Made by a program: the position numbers and the translations under genes. The notes under the pieces are model-generated. The model ran no database searches. It was not told the DNA's origin and worked only from the letters and a program-made list of their open reading frames with translations. From positions 1 through 37,755 of the forward strand of contig CAJBWJ010000058.1 in assembly GCA_903959355.1 (NCBI GenBank): DNA of 37,755 bases, written 5' to 3'. Origin of the DNA: an uncultured bacterium. GTDB lineage: Bacteria; Patescibacteriota; Microgenomatia; UBA1400; PJMF01. Positions 15,298 to 23,730 of the stretch are shown one piece after another (position 1 is the stretch's first letter; each line of letters opens with the position of its first letter).

Positions 15298-16521
15298 GTG
15301 AGCTATCAAAAACACGCTATCGCTGGCTTTAGCTGGCAAACTTTGGAAAAACTTTTTACAACAGGTTTGAGTTTTTTAAAGATTTTTATCTTGGCCAGAT
15401 TACTTGGTCCAGAGCAATTTGGACTTTTTTCTCTAGTAATGATTGCGCTTGGCACTACAGAAAGTATCACTCAAACTGGTGTTAATATCACCATGCTGCA
15501 ATCTAAACAACCAATTAAATATTTTCTAGACACAGCTTTTGTAATTTCCATCATTAGAGGTTTCCTAATTGGTTCACTGATGATTTTGATAGGCTATTTG
15601 ATGGCTAATTATTACAATGAACCAAGTTTATTTCCAATGATTGCTGTTGTTGCGCTTGTGCCAATCATTAAAGGCTTTATTAATCCTGCTATTGTTAGTT
15701 GGCAAAAAAGTTTTCAATTTTCTAAAGACAGCCTTTACGCTTCGCTGCGTTTAACTGTAGAAACAATTGCGCAAATTGTTTTAGCCTTCACAATTCATTC
15801 AGTCTGGGCCTTGTGTCTTGGAGTCATCGTTGGGGCTCTTTTTGAAGTAATCTTATCCTTCCTAATGTTAAAAGAAAAACCAGTTTTTCATTATATAAAA
15901 AGTAGAGGAGAAGCTATTTTTAAAAATGCTAAATGGCTTAGTTTAAGTAGTCTCTTGAGTTATTTGAATGACAATATTGATGATTTTTTACTTGGCAAAA
16001 TTGTCGGCACTTATAAATTGGGTATCTATCACAATGCTTATGCCTTAAGTCATAAGGCTAATTATGAACTATCAAAATCAGCCTATCATGGAGTGATCCC
16101 TATCTTTACCAAGATGACAGAAGATCATGAAAAAGCACGTCTCAGAAGAGCTTTTTATAAATCTATGATTTCTACTTTAATTATAGTTTCTCTAGTTTCC
16201 TTACCTTTAATATTTTTTCCAAAGCTTTTAGTCAGCATATTGCTTGGAGAACAATGGCTTGAAGCAGTAGATATTCTTAGAATTTTAACTTTTGCCGGAC
16301 TCGTACACACTGTGGCCAATGTCAGCTATGCCTTAATCATAGCCAAGAAAAAATATCTTTATTTGAATCTACACATGATTACTTCTTTAGTTTTAATGGT
16401 TGCTGGAATTGTTTTATTTGGCAAAAGCTATGGCCTGATTGGAGCGGTTTCTGGAATTTTACTTGCCAGAAGCATTGCTCTGCCAATTGCTCTTTTAGGA
16501 GCTAAAAAAAGTTTAGAATAA
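15298..16521 (+). CDS. Lipid-linked oligosaccharide flippase (Wzx/MOP superfamily)
   Basis: A 407-residue polytopic membrane protein with a GTG start. The N-terminus HAIAGFSWQTLEKLFTTGLS then ILARLLGPEQFGLFSLVMIA matches the Wzx/WzxC polysaccharide-transporter pattern. About 10-12 hydrophobic segments follow, with the central LSSLLSYLNDNIDDFLLGKIVG typical of the family. It is a little shorter than usual (about 420-480), with no sign of truncation. Such proteins flip undecaprenyl-linked glycans across the membrane. The ligase-like gene begins 1 nt after its stop, so the two form a surface-glycan operon without visible glycosyltransferases. Confidence 0.88.
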   Translation: MSYQKHAIAGFSWQTLEKLFTTGLSFLKIFILARLLGPEQFGLFSLVMIALGTTESITQTGVNITMLQSKQPIKYFLDTAFVISIIRGFLIGSLMILIGYLMANYYNEPSLFPMIAVVALVPIIKGFINPAIVSWQKSFQFSKDSLYASLRLTVETIAQIVLAFTIHSVWALCLGVIVGALFEVILSFLMLKEKPVFHYIKSRGEAIFKNAKWLSLSSLLSYLNDNIDDFLLGKIVGTYKLGIYHNAYALSHKANYELSKSAYHGVIPIFTKMTEDHEKARLRRAFYKSMISTLIIVSLVSLPLIFFPKLLVSILLGEQWLEAVDILRILTFAGLVHTVANVSYALIIAKKKYLYLNLHMITSLVLMVAGIVLFGKSYGLIGAVSGILLARSIALPIALLGAKKSLE

Positions 16522-16522
16522 T

Positions 16523-17635
16523 ATGAAATTTTTCTTGATTGCTTTAGTTTTTTTACTTTCACTTGGACAGCTACAAAGAATTCAGCTCACAAATAGCATT
16601 GCTTTTTATTTGCATGATTTGCTCATCATTGGTTTTCTACTTAAAGAACTTTTTACTGCAATCGTGCAAAGAAAAAAAATTATAGAATATTTAAAAAAAA
16701 TAAAAATTTTTCAAAAAAAAATACTTTTAGTTTTTTTAATAATGGTTTTTCTATCTTGGATGATAACTTTTGTGGAAGGACGCTTTGATTTTAAAGCAAT
16801 TTTATATTTAGCTCGTTTAATCAGCTATGTGGTCTTTGTTTTTCTAGTTCAAAAGAAGCTAAAAAACAAAAGTTGGTTGTGGAGACTAGTCTCTTTTAAC
16901 ATTCTTTTAGTTGGATTTTTACAATATTTATTCTTGCCAGACTTGCGTTTTTTAATTTATGAAGGTTATGACGATCATTTCTATAGATTGGTCAGCACTA
17001 TCATGGATCCTGCTTTTACTGGTCTTATTTTTGTTTTTAATTTGAATTATTACCTGTGGCAAAAGAAAAGAAATTGGGCCTTAATTGCACTCTTCGCAAC
17101 AGGCTTACTTCTAACTTATTCCAGGTCTTCGTATTTGGCCTTTTTGCTCAGTAGTTTATTTTTATTTTTTTCTGATAGAAATTCTGCCAAAAAAGCGATT
17201 CTATCTATTCTCATTTGTTTCTTTATTAGCTTGCCATTTTTGCCAAAGCAAAGTGGAGGAGATGGAGTTGACTTACTTCGCACCAGTTCTACCGTAGCTA
17301 TAATTAGCAATGATCAAGAAATTCTAAAAGAGATAAAAGGTGTGGAGTGGCTCTTTGGGAAAGGTCTATTTATCCCAAGTCAAAATAGACAAACTACTCT
17401 AAACATTCCGACTCATTCTCATTTTGCTGACAATCTCTTCGTTTTCATCATCAGTAATCTCGGAATTATTGGCAGCATAACATTGATTATTTTGATTTGG
17501 GAAACTTTAAAACTTGGTAAAAAGCAGAATGCAGTGTTACTAATTAGTTTGATAACTAACGCAATGTTTAACAACAATCTTACCCAAAGTTTTGTGGTCT
17601 TAATTTTTCTTGGATTTTGTCTGTCAGAAGATTAG
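16523..17635 (+). CDS. O-antigen ligase/polymerase-like membrane protein (Wzy_C/WaaL type)
   Basis: A 370-residue protein with roughly ten hydrophobic helices and one large extracytoplasmic loop. The O-antigen-ligase pattern is seen in MDPAFTGLIFVFNLNYYLW, then LLLTYSRSSYLAFLLSS, and late in the protein THSHFADNLFVFIISNLGIIG. The last has the His-rich loop followed by a glycine-containing helix typical of this fold. The family transfers or polymerises glycans carried on undecaprenyl diphosphate. CPR cells usually lack an outer membrane, so the acceptor would not be lipid A; surface protein or wall glycosylation is the likelier role (inference). Its stop overlaps the convergent gene by 4 nt. 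Confidence 0.8.
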   Translation: MKFFLIALVFLLSLGQLQRIQLTNSIAFYLHDLLIIGFLLKELFTAIVQRKKIIEYLKKIKIFQKKILLVFLIMVFLSWMITFVEGRFDFKAILYLARLISYVVFVFLVQKKLKNKSWLWRLVSFNILLVGFLQYLFLPDLRFLIYEGYDDHFYRLVSTIMDPAFTGLIFVFNLNYYLWQKKRNWALIALFATGLLLTYSRSSYLAFLLSSLFLFFSDRNSAKKAILSILICFFISLPFLPKQSGGDGVDLLRTSSTVAIISNDQEILKEIKGVEWLFGKGLFIPSQNRQTTLNIPTHSHFADNLFVFIISNLGIIGSITLIILIWETLKLGKKQNAVLLISLITNAMFNNNLTQSFVVLIFLGFCLSED

Positions 17636-18396
17636 AGTTTGAATTCAACCTCAATTTTACGCTCCGTTTTATTGGTAGCTTTATCAGTTACTATGAAATT
17701 AAGTTCGTTTTTACCTTCAGCTAAATAATAGTTACTAGAAAAATTACCATCTTTATCAGCTAAAACTAAGCGGTCATTAATCATAACTTTAGCCTCGGCT
17801 TCAGTTTTACCTTTAATAGTAACTGTGCGATTTTTCTTTAATTCAATGACGCTACCATCTTTTGGTTCTTCAATATCCAGATTTGGAGCTTGTGAATCTC
17901 GCTCAACTAAATAGGTTTTAGTTTTTAAAGATTCATTACCAGCTTCATCAATACCATAAATGGCTATTTCATTTTTGCCTTCAGCAAGAGCTAGTTCATG
18001 TTCGAACTGTCCATCGTCAGCCACCTGAATCTCAGCTGTGTTAACCGAATCAACTAAAAAAACTACTTTACTTTTTGACTCAGCAAAACCACGTAAATTA
18101 AGACTGGCTGAATAAGTAGCTTCAACTGGGTTGCTAGATAAAATAGGGACCTGTGGAGGCACAGTGTCTTTTTCCACAAAAGGAGATTCTTTATCAATCA
18201 CAGCAAAAAAAAGTCTAATCAAATTTGGCATAATCAAAAAGATAAAAAGAAGAAGAATAACAATGCCAAAAAAAAGATAATAAAAAGTTTGTTTTTCTAT
18301 TTTGCTTTTTTCTTTTTTTGCCAAACGAGAAGAAGCTAAACCTTTTTTATCGTTTTTACTTTGATAGATAGAAGAATAATTACGAGACTTGAACAT
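17632..18396 (-). CDS. Membrane-anchored protein with two Ig-like (glucodextranase-B-like) domains
   Basis: A 254-residue protein. Residues 1-38 are basic and cytosolic, and a single helix at about 39-67 (FYYLFFGIVILLLFIFLIM) anchors the rest outside. Two similar beta-sandwich repeats follow. Both contain the pattern DxDGxFxxxxxLAEGKNExxxxxxDxAxN (DDGQFEHELALAEGKNEI, then DKDGNFSSNYYLAEGKNEL), typical of bacterial Ig-like domains in surface proteins. No catalytic domain is attached, so a structural, adhesive or ligand-binding surface role is likely. A good SD (AGGAAAAG) precedes the ATG. It lies downstream of tRNA-Thr on the same strand, with no terminator seen between them. Confidence 0.85.
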   Translation of the reverse strand: MFKSRNYSSIYQSKNDKKGLASSRLAKKEKSKIEKQTFYYLFFGIVILLLFIFLIMPNLIRLFFAVIDKESPFVEKDTVPPQVPILSSNPVEATYSASLNLRGFAESKSKVVFLVDSVNTAEIQVADDGQFEHELALAEGKNEIAIYGIDEAGNESLKTKTYLVERDSQAPNLDIEEPKDGSVIELKKNRTVTIKGKTEAEAKVMINDRLVLADKDGNFSSNYYLAEGKNELNFIVTDKATNKTERKIEVEFKL

Positions 18397-18429
18397 AGGT
18401 CTTTTCCTATATTTATATTACTACTTTTG

Positions 18430-18502
18430 AGCCAAAGGTGGGGATCGAACCCACGACCTACGGTTTACGATACCGTTGCTCTACCAGCTGAGCTACTTTG
18501 GC
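18430..18502 (-). tRNA. tRNA-Thr (anticodon CGU)
   Basis: The cloverleaf reads on the minus strand. Acceptor GCCAAAG pairs perfectly with CTTTGGC, with discriminator U. Anticodon stem ACGGT/ACCGT holds loop ATCGTAA, giving anticodon CGU (codon ACG). The T-arm carries GTTCGATCC. The CCA end is not encoded. Confidence 0.96.
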
Positions 18503-18554
18503 GTTTAGTTGTTTCCAATTTTACTACAAAATATTGTTACTAAAAATAAATCTG

Positions 18555-18625
18555 AGCGACCGAAGGGAGTCGAACCCTTATCTCAAACTTGGGAAGTTCG
18601 CATTCTACCGCTGAACTACGGTCGC
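18555..18625 (-). tRNA. tRNA-Gly (anticodon CCC)
   Basis: Acceptor GCGACCG pairs with CGGTCGC, discriminator U. Anticodon stem CGAAC/GTTTG holds loop TTCCCAA, giving anticodon CCC (codon GGG). The T-arm carries GTTCGACTC. CCA is not encoded. It lies 52 nt upstream of tRNA-Thr and is probably co-transcribed with it. Confidence 0.95.
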
Positions 18626-18636
18626 TAATTAACAAG

Positions 18637-18642
18637 ATTATA
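18637..18642 (-). promoter_or_regulatory. Promoter -10 for the tRNA-Gly/tRNA-Thr unit
   Basis: A perfect TATAAT on the minus strand (18642-18637) lies 11 nt before the mature tRNA-Gly 5' end. The -35 region is weak. Confidence 0.55.
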
Positions 18643-18677
18643 AACCAAAATCAATATTTATGAGTTAAAATTGCAAA

Positions 18678-18902
18678 ATGAAAGAGACTCTGCGAGTATC
18701 AAAGAAAAAAGATAGAGATGGTAAAAAAAGTGCTCAGGAGCATTTTGGGAGTGAAGCTTGGCCAGAGCAAAGATCGCATAAACATGTAACACTTCAACAC
18801 TCAGAAACTAACGAAATAATTTACGTAACACAAAAAGATAAAGGTCAAAAAATACTTCAACTATTGCAAAAAAGTTGGGAGATAATCACAAGGATAGATT
18901 GA
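18678..18902 (+). CDS. Small hypothetical protein (74 aa) between tRNA genes
   Basis: Not recognised. The product is strongly basic and polar at the N-terminus (VSKKKDRDGKKSAQEHFGSE), followed by HVTLQHSETNEIIYVTQKD, which could form a beta-hairpin, and a short helix QKILQLLQKSWEII. It lies on the strand opposite to the flanking tRNAs and fills the gap between them. A hairpin followed by a T-rich run (18927-18955) ends the region. There is no clear SD or promoter, so it may be a chance ORF. Confidence 0.4.
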   Translation: MKETLRVSKKKDRDGKKSAQEHFGSEAWPEQRSHKHVTLQHSETNEIIYVTQKDKGQKILQLLQKSWEIITRID

Positions 18903-18921
18903 AATTTGAGACCATCAAGAA

Positions 18922-18946
18922 TAAAAAAACGCCAGAATTGGCGTTT
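18922..18946 (-). terminator. Intrinsic terminator downstream of tRNA-Asp (possibly bidirectional)
   Basis: The stem AAACGCCA/TGGCGTTT (18927-18946) has a 4-nt loop. On the minus strand it is followed by a T-rich run, as expected for tRNA-Asp termination. On the plus strand it is followed by TATTTATTTT and could also serve the small ORF at 18678. Confidence 0.8.
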
Positions 18947-18956
18947 ATTTATTTTG

Positions 18957-19029
18957 CGACCTCGATCGGGATCGAACCGACGATCTTCTCCGTGACAGGG
19001 AGACATGTTAACCACTACACCACGAGGCC
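18957..19029 (-). tRNA. tRNA-Asp (anticodon GUC)
   Basis: Acceptor GGCCTCG pairs with CGAGGTC (one G-U), discriminator G, the aspartate identity base. Anticodon stem TCTCC/GGAGA holds loop CTGTCAC, giving anticodon GUC. The T-arm carries GTTCGATCC. CCA is not encoded. Confidence 0.97.
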
Positions 19030-19046
19030 ATTTTCTCGAAGACCCT

Positions 19047-19075
19047 ATTATAAACAATAAACATTTCTTTGTCAG
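19047..19075 (-). promoter_or_regulatory. Promoter of tRNA-Asp
   Basis: CTGACA (19075-19070), a 17-nt spacer and TATAAT (19052-19047) on the minus strand form a near-consensus sigma-70 promoter. Transcription would start about 11 nt before the tRNA. Confidence 0.8.
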
Positions 19076-19096
19076 TAGTTACTTTGAGTGAGTAAA

Positions 19097-19105
19097 TGCT
19101 ATAAT
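19097..19105 (+). promoter_or_regulatory. Promoter of lemA-htpX (extended -10)
   Basis: TGCTATAAT at 19097-19105. It overlaps the upstream in-frame ATG at 19104, which therefore cannot be the translation start. The predicted transcript starts near 19112. Confidence 0.65.
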
Positions 19106-19139
19106 GAAATCTCTAATTAACATCTACTCAAAGGACCAT

Positions 19140-19721
19140 ATGATGATTCCATTCATTGTTATCTTAGCTCTCGTCGTCTTCTATGTAATTGGTGTTTATA
19201 ATTCCCTTCAAACCCTCAAGACTCAAATTGTTGCCAGCATCCAAGAAATTGGCAATCAATTGAAGCGTCAAGCAGGCCTTATTCCAAATTTGGAAGTTGC
19301 TGTCAAAGGTCAACTTAAGCACGAACAAGGCATTTACAAAATGCTAACTGAAGCTCGTCAATCAGTCGCCAAAGCCGATTCTTCAGGATCTGCCAAGGAT
19401 ATTGATAAAGCAGTTGCCAGTATTCAAAATTTAATCCCACAAATTCAAGTGGTGGTTGAGAGTAATCCAGAATTAAAGGCCAATGAAGCTATTACTAAGT
19501 TCATGGATGAATTAACTGACACTGCAGATAAATTGACCTATGCTCGTCGTAGCGTCATCGATCTGTCTCAAGATTTCAATGAAAAATTAGTGGTTTTTCC
19601 TTCCAATATGATTGCCAATATGTTTGGCTTTAAAGAAGAAAAAGGCATTGTAACTTCATCGACCGGTGCACACATGGAAGTTAGCAGTGAAGAAGAAAAA
19701 AGCCCCAAGGTTAATCTCTAA
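19140..19721 (+). CDS. lemA: LemA family membrane protein
   Basis: About 193 residues from ATG 19140, which follows an SD-like AAAGGACC at 19130-19137. The frame opens further upstream, but that part overlaps the -10 element. One N-terminal membrane helix (IPFIVILALVVFYVIGVYN) is followed by a long helical domain with LemA hallmarks: IQEIGNQLKRQAGLIPNLEVAVKG and AITKFMDELTDTADKLTYARR. LemA proteins form an extracytoplasmic helical bundle; their function is poorly defined. The gene lies 11 nt before htpX, a pairing seen in other bacteria that suggests a joint membrane-stress role. Confidence 0.93.
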   Translation: MMIPFIVILALVVFYVIGVYNSLQTLKTQIVASIQEIGNQLKRQAGLIPNLEVAVKGQLKHEQGIYKMLTEARQSVAKADSSGSAKDIDKAVASIQNLIPQIQVVVESNPELKANEAITKFMDELTDTADKLTYARRSVIDLSQDFNEKLVVFPSNMIANMFGFKEEKGIVTSSTGAHMEVSSEEEKSPKVNL

Positions 19722-19732
19722 CATTAACGCCT

Positions 19733-20650
19733 ATGACTCATTACCAGTTAGTTGCAAAAAATAAGCAACGATCTTTTTTGATCATAACTTTATTTATTGC
19801 TTTCATTGTTGGAGCAACTTATGTCATGGCCAAAGGTTTTGGCTATTCGCTAAGTTTGGTCGGCTGGGCTTTGATTCTATCTGGAATCACTTCATTTTTT
19901 AGCTATTATTACTCTGACAAAATTATCCTAGGTATTTCTGGCGCTAAAGAAGCCAAAAGAAGCGAATTCTTTGATTTCTACACCGTCACTGAAAACATTT
20001 GCTTGGGCCAAAAAATGCCAGTCCCTAAACTTTACGTCATCGAAGATTCAGCCATGAATGCTTTTGCCACCGGCCGAGATCCAGAACATGCTGTGGTCTG
20101 CGCTACTACTGGTTTGCTTAGTCGTCTTAATCGCAGTGAAATTGAAGCAGTTGTCGCTCATGAACTAAGTCATGTTAGAAATTACGACATCTTACTTATG
20201 TCGATTGTTTCAATTTTAGTTGGTTTTATCGCTTTGCTCGCAGATTGGATGATTAGAATGTCTTTTTGGGGTGGTGGCAGAAAAAAAAGTGATAACGATG
20301 GCGATAATCAAATGGGAGCAGTTATCGCTATTTTGGCAATTGCTCTCGCTATCCTTTCACCATTTGTTGCTCAACTTATTCAGCTAGCTATTTCTCGCCG
20401 CAGAGAATTTTTAGCCGATGCTAGTGGAGTAGAAATGACCAAAAATCCAGAGGGTTTGATCAAAGCTTTGAGCAAAATTTCTATGGATACCGAACCTCTT
20501 GAAGCAGCTAATAAAGCCACTGCTCATCTTTACATTAGCGACCCACTTAAAAATACTAAAGGAGCCATCCACACTTTTGCTAAGCTTTTTAACACACATC
20601 CACCAGTAGAAGAAAGAATAGCAATTTTAAGAGAAATGAGTCGAAAGTAA
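19733..20650 (+). CDS. htpX: Membrane zinc metalloprotease HtpX (M48B)
   Basis: A 305-residue protein with two N-terminal and two central membrane helices. The zinc motif HELSH is at 143-147 within EAVVAHELSHVRNYDI, and the third ligand Glu225 is in SRRREFLADA. MNAFATGRDPEHAVVC is the conserved substrate-strand block. HtpX degrades misfolded membrane proteins at the cytoplasmic face, in parallel with FtsH. It is in an operon with lemA. No unusual features are seen. Confidence 0.96.
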   Translation: MTHYQLVAKNKQRSFLIITLFIAFIVGATYVMAKGFGYSLSLVGWALILSGITSFFSYYYSDKIILGISGAKEAKRSEFFDFYTVTENICLGQKMPVPKLYVIEDSAMNAFATGRDPEHAVVCATTGLLSRLNRSEIEAVVAHELSHVRNYDILLMSIVSILVGFIALLADWMIRMSFWGGGRKKSDNDGDNQMGAVIAILAIALAILSPFVAQLIQLAISRRREFLADASGVEMTKNPEGLIKALSKISMDTEPLEAANKATAHLYISDPLKNTKGAIHTFAKLFNTHPPVEERIAILREMSRK

Positions 20651-20695
20651 GCACATAAAATGTGTTAAACTAAGCAGCTAGATCTATTACAAAAT

Positions 20696-21001
20696 ATGTC
20701 AGTCAACAATACACAAGTCAAACACATTGCCGCATTGGCCAATATCCCAGTTAGTGAAGAAGAAAGCCAAGAATTAGCTGAAGCTTTTACAGAAACTTTA
20801 GTTGTCGTCGATCGTCTCAGAAAAGCTGACGCTGGTAAAACAGCGATTACTCACCAGGTGACTGGTTTCAAAAATATTCTTCGTGAAGACATCGTTAAAG
20901 AAGAACAGAGTTTCACTCAAGAAGAAGCTCTCGCTAATGCTAAATCTACTTATAAAGGTTTTTTTGTCGTCCCTTACGTTTTACAAAACAAGGATAATTA
21001 A
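20696..21001 (+). CDS. gatC: Asp-tRNA(Asn)/Glu-tRNA(Gln) amidotransferase subunit C
   Basis: A 101-residue small subunit. VKHIAALANIPVSEEESQELAEAF and VDRLRKADA match the GatC N-terminal helices. The C-terminal stretch with LREDIV and the late FFVVPYVL is also typical, compare FKVPKVL. GatC stabilises the GatA-GatB complex in the two-step synthesis of Gln-tRNA and/or Asn-tRNA. It starts the gatCAB unit, with 2 nt to gatA. Confidence 0.95.
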   Translation: MSVNNTQVKHIAALANIPVSEEESQELAEAFTETLVVVDRLRKADAGKTAITHQVTGFKNILREDIVKEEQSFTQEEALANAKSTYKGFFVVPYVLQNKDN

Positions 21002-21003
21002 AC

Positions 21004-22386
21004 ATGAAATTAAATGAACTTACTCTAAAAGAGAGTATCGACGCGCTAGATAAAAAAGAAGTCAAAATTGAAGAAATTTACCAAGACATCGACAAGGTTT
21101 ATCAAGCTAAAAATGAAGATCTAAACATTTATTTAAGTGTCGATGCAGATGCTCTCAAAAAAGCTAAAGAAGCTTCCAAAAAACCACTTCGTGGCCTACC
21201 GATTGCCGTCAAAGACAACTTTTGTACCATAGGACTACCAACTACCGCTTCATCCAATGTTCTCGATGGCTTTATGCCACAATATGAATCAACTGTCACT
21301 AAAAGATTGAAAGAAAATGGCGGCATCGTTTATGGCAAAACCAATATGGACGCTTGGGCTCATGGTTCTTCCACTGAAACTAGTGATTTTGGCCGTACTC
21401 TTAATCCTCGTAATATAGAACATCTGCCAGGTGGATCTTCTGGTGGTAGTGCAGCTGCCATTGCTGCTGATATGAGCATCGCTGCCATTGGTAGTGAAAC
21501 TGCTGGCTCTATTAGACAGCCGGCTGCCTGGTGTGGAACTGTTGGACTCAAACCAAGTTACGGCAGAGTTAGTCGTTTTGGCGTAGTTTCCATGGCTTCT
21601 TCTACTGATAGTCCTGGTCCTTTGACCAAAACTGTCGAAGATGCTTGTATTTTGCTTAACTCTTTTGCTGGTCCTGACGAAAGAGACGCTACCTGCAACA
21701 AAGAAAAAGCTCCTGATTTTACTAGTTTTCTAGGTCAGAGTATTAAGGGTTTAAAGATTGGTGTCATCTATCAAGATGTCAAAGAAATTGGTGAAACCAA
21801 CGATAAATTACTCCAAGAGTTAAATATTCTCAAAGAATTAGGCGCAGAAGTTGAAATCGTTAAAGCCATGGATCCTCATCATGCCATTGGTGTTTACACT
21901 GTGGTGCAGAGAGCTGAAGTTAGCAGTAATCTCGCTAGATATGATGGTATTCGCTATGGCGAAGATCGCAGTCACTTCGGTGATGAAAGTAAACGTCGTA
22001 TCATGCTTGGCACTTATACTTTGACTAAGGGTCATGCTGATCAATATTACAATTTAGCTCAAAAAGTTCGTACTCTTTATCTAGAAAACTATAAAGAACT
22101 ATTTAAAAAATATGACATTTTAGTTGCTCCAACTTCACCTTCTTTTGCCAAAAAAATTGGCGCTTCTTTCGAATCATCGATGTTTGGTGAATTGGAAGAT
22201 ATGTTAGTCGAAGCTAGTTCAGTCTCAGGACTTCCTGGCATCAATGTGCCTTTTTATCATGATGAAAAAACTAATCTCTATCTCGGTGCTAATTTTATTG
22301 CCCCAATGTGGAGAGAAGATTCAATCATCAAAGTCGCTGATGCTTTTGAAAAAAACACTAAGTGGAATTCATGGAGAAATAAATAA
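21004..22386 (+). CDS. gatA: Amidotransferase subunit A (glutaminase, amidase signature)
   Basis: A 460-residue amidase-signature enzyme releasing ammonia from glutamine for the GatB active site. The Ser-cisSer-Lys triad is visible: Lys70 in PIAVKDNF, cis-Ser145 in LPGGSSGGSAAA and nucleophile Ser169 in GSETAGSIRQPA. The normal GSDTGGS appears as GSETAGS, a mild variation. The stop overlaps the gatB start by 1 nt (TAATG), indicating coupled translation. Confidence 0.97.
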   Translation: MKLNELTLKESIDALDKKEVKIEEIYQDIDKVYQAKNEDLNIYLSVDADALKKAKEASKKPLRGLPIAVKDNFCTIGLPTTASSNVLDGFMPQYESTVTKRLKENGGIVYGKTNMDAWAHGSSTETSDFGRTLNPRNIEHLPGGSSGGSAAAIAADMSIAAIGSETAGSIRQPAAWCGTVGLKPSYGRVSRFGVVSMASSTDSPGPLTKTVEDACILLNSFAGPDERDATCNKEKAPDFTSFLGQSIKGLKIGVIYQDVKEIGETNDKLLQELNILKELGAEVEIVKAMDPHHAIGVYTVVQRAEVSSNLARYDGIRYGEDRSHFGDESKRRIMLGTYTLTKGHADQYYNLAQKVRTLYLENYKELFKKYDILVAPTSPSFAKKIGASFESSMFGELEDMLVEASSVSGLPGINVPFYHDEKTNLYLGANFIAPMWREDSIIKVADAFEKNTKWNSWRNK

Positions 22387-23726
22387 TGCCATACAAACTC
22401 GTTTGTGGACTAGAAGTTCACGCTGAAGTTAAAACAGCTTCCAAAATGTTTTGTTCCTGCAAAAACGATCCTTTTGGTGCTATTCAACCAAATATTCACA
22501 CCTGTCCAGTTTGTCTAGGTATGCCAGGAGGATTGCCTGTCGCCAATCGCAAAGCTATTGAATTAACCATTAAGCTCGGCTTAGCTCTTAATTGTAAAAT
22601 TAATCTTTTTTCCAAATTTGATCGCAAAAACTACTTTTATCCAGATCTGGCCAAGGGTTATCAGATTAGCCAATACGACATTCCTTTTTGTCATGATGGT
22701 TATATTGATACCAGTGAGGGTAGGGTAGGCATTCACCGTATCCATCTAGAAGAAGACACCGCCAAACTTTCTCATCAAGAAATTGATTTAGATGGCGACG
22801 GAAAAGTAGAAAAAGTCACCCTAATTGATTTCAATCGTAGCAGTGTTCCTTTAGTCGAAGTCGTCACTGAAGCAGATATTAAATCAGCCACCCAGGCCAA
22901 AGAATATGGCCAAAAGTTGCGTCAAATCATGCGTTATTTAGACATTGCTGATTGTGACATGGAAAAAGGCGGTATGCGCCTAGAAGCCAATATTTCTCTT
23001 CGCAAAGAAGGTCGCACTGGTCTTCCTGATTACAAAGTAGAGTGCAAAAATATTAACTCTTTTAAATTTTTAGAGGCTGCTATCCATTTCGAAATTGAAC
23101 GTCAAACAGAAGTTTTGCAAAACGGTGGCACGCCAATTCAAGAAACTCGTGGTTACAATTCCACCACTGGTAAAACATTTCCTCAACGCACTAAAGAAGA
23201 CGCAGCTGACTACAGATACTTCCCAGATCCAGATCTGCCACCAATCGAATTTACTGCTGAGCAAATTGAGGCAATTCGTGGCGAAATTGGAGAATTACCA
23301 GAAGCCAAAGCTGCTCGTTTCATCAAAGAATTCAATCTCAATGAAAAAAGCACCCGCGAACTCACTGCTAATAATAAAAAGTCGGTTTTCTTTGAAGAAA
23401 TTCTTTCTACTGCTAAAAAAGAAAGTTTAGATTCTCAAAAACTAGTAAACAGCTTACTTAATAAAAAATTTGAATTTTCTTTTGACGAAAAAGCTTCTGC
23501 TATTATTGAAAAATTCAAAGCTTCTTCTACAAGCGAAACAATTGATGATGGTGAACTAAAAAGCGTCATTAATAAAGTTTTAGCAGCCAATCAAGATGCG
23601 GTCGAAAAATATAAACTCGGCAAAACTGCTGTCGCTGGATTTCTAATTGGCCAGGTGATGAGAGAACTTGGCAAAAAAGTTGATATCAACTTGGTTAGAG
23701 AAAAGTTGATTTCTTTACTCGACTAG
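22386..23726 (+). CDS. gatB: Amidotransferase subunit B (tRNA kinase/amidase)
   Basis: A 446-residue subunit that phosphorylates and amidates Glu- or Asp-tRNA. The N-terminus GLEVHAEVKTASKMFCSCKN is followed by HTCPVCLGMPGGLPV. Cys23, 25, 40 and 43 form the zinc site found in one GatB class. YFYPDLAKGYQISQYDIPF and DFNRSSVPLVEVVTE are conserved catalytic blocks. The C-terminal YqeY-like tail that contacts the tRNA is present and ends normally. It is slightly short compared with about 475. The presence of gatCAB predicts a non-discriminating GluRS and/or AspRS elsewhere. Confidence 0.97.
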   Translation: MPYKLVCGLEVHAEVKTASKMFCSCKNDPFGAIQPNIHTCPVCLGMPGGLPVANRKAIELTIKLGLALNCKINLFSKFDRKNYFYPDLAKGYQISQYDIPFCHDGYIDTSEGRVGIHRIHLEEDTAKLSHQEIDLDGDGKVEKVTLIDFNRSSVPLVEVVTEADIKSATQAKEYGQKLRQIMRYLDIADCDMEKGGMRLEANISLRKEGRTGLPDYKVECKNINSFKFLEAAIHFEIERQTEVLQNGGTPIQETRGYNSTTGKTFPQRTKEDAADYRYFPDPDLPPIEFTAEQIEAIRGEIGELPEAKAARFIKEFNLNEKSTRELTANNKKSVFFEEILSTAKKESLDSQKLVNSLLNKKFEFSFDEKASAIIEKFKASSTSETIDDGELKSVINKVLAANQDAVEKYKLGKTAVAGFLIGQVMRELGKKVDINLVREKLISLLD

Positions 23727-23730
23727 AAGT

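Noticed and set aside
18857..19057. Minus-strand frame of 66 codons upstream of the tRNA-Gly promoter
   Set aside because: It runs straight through the tRNA-Asp gene and its terminator, so it cannot be a separate protein gene.
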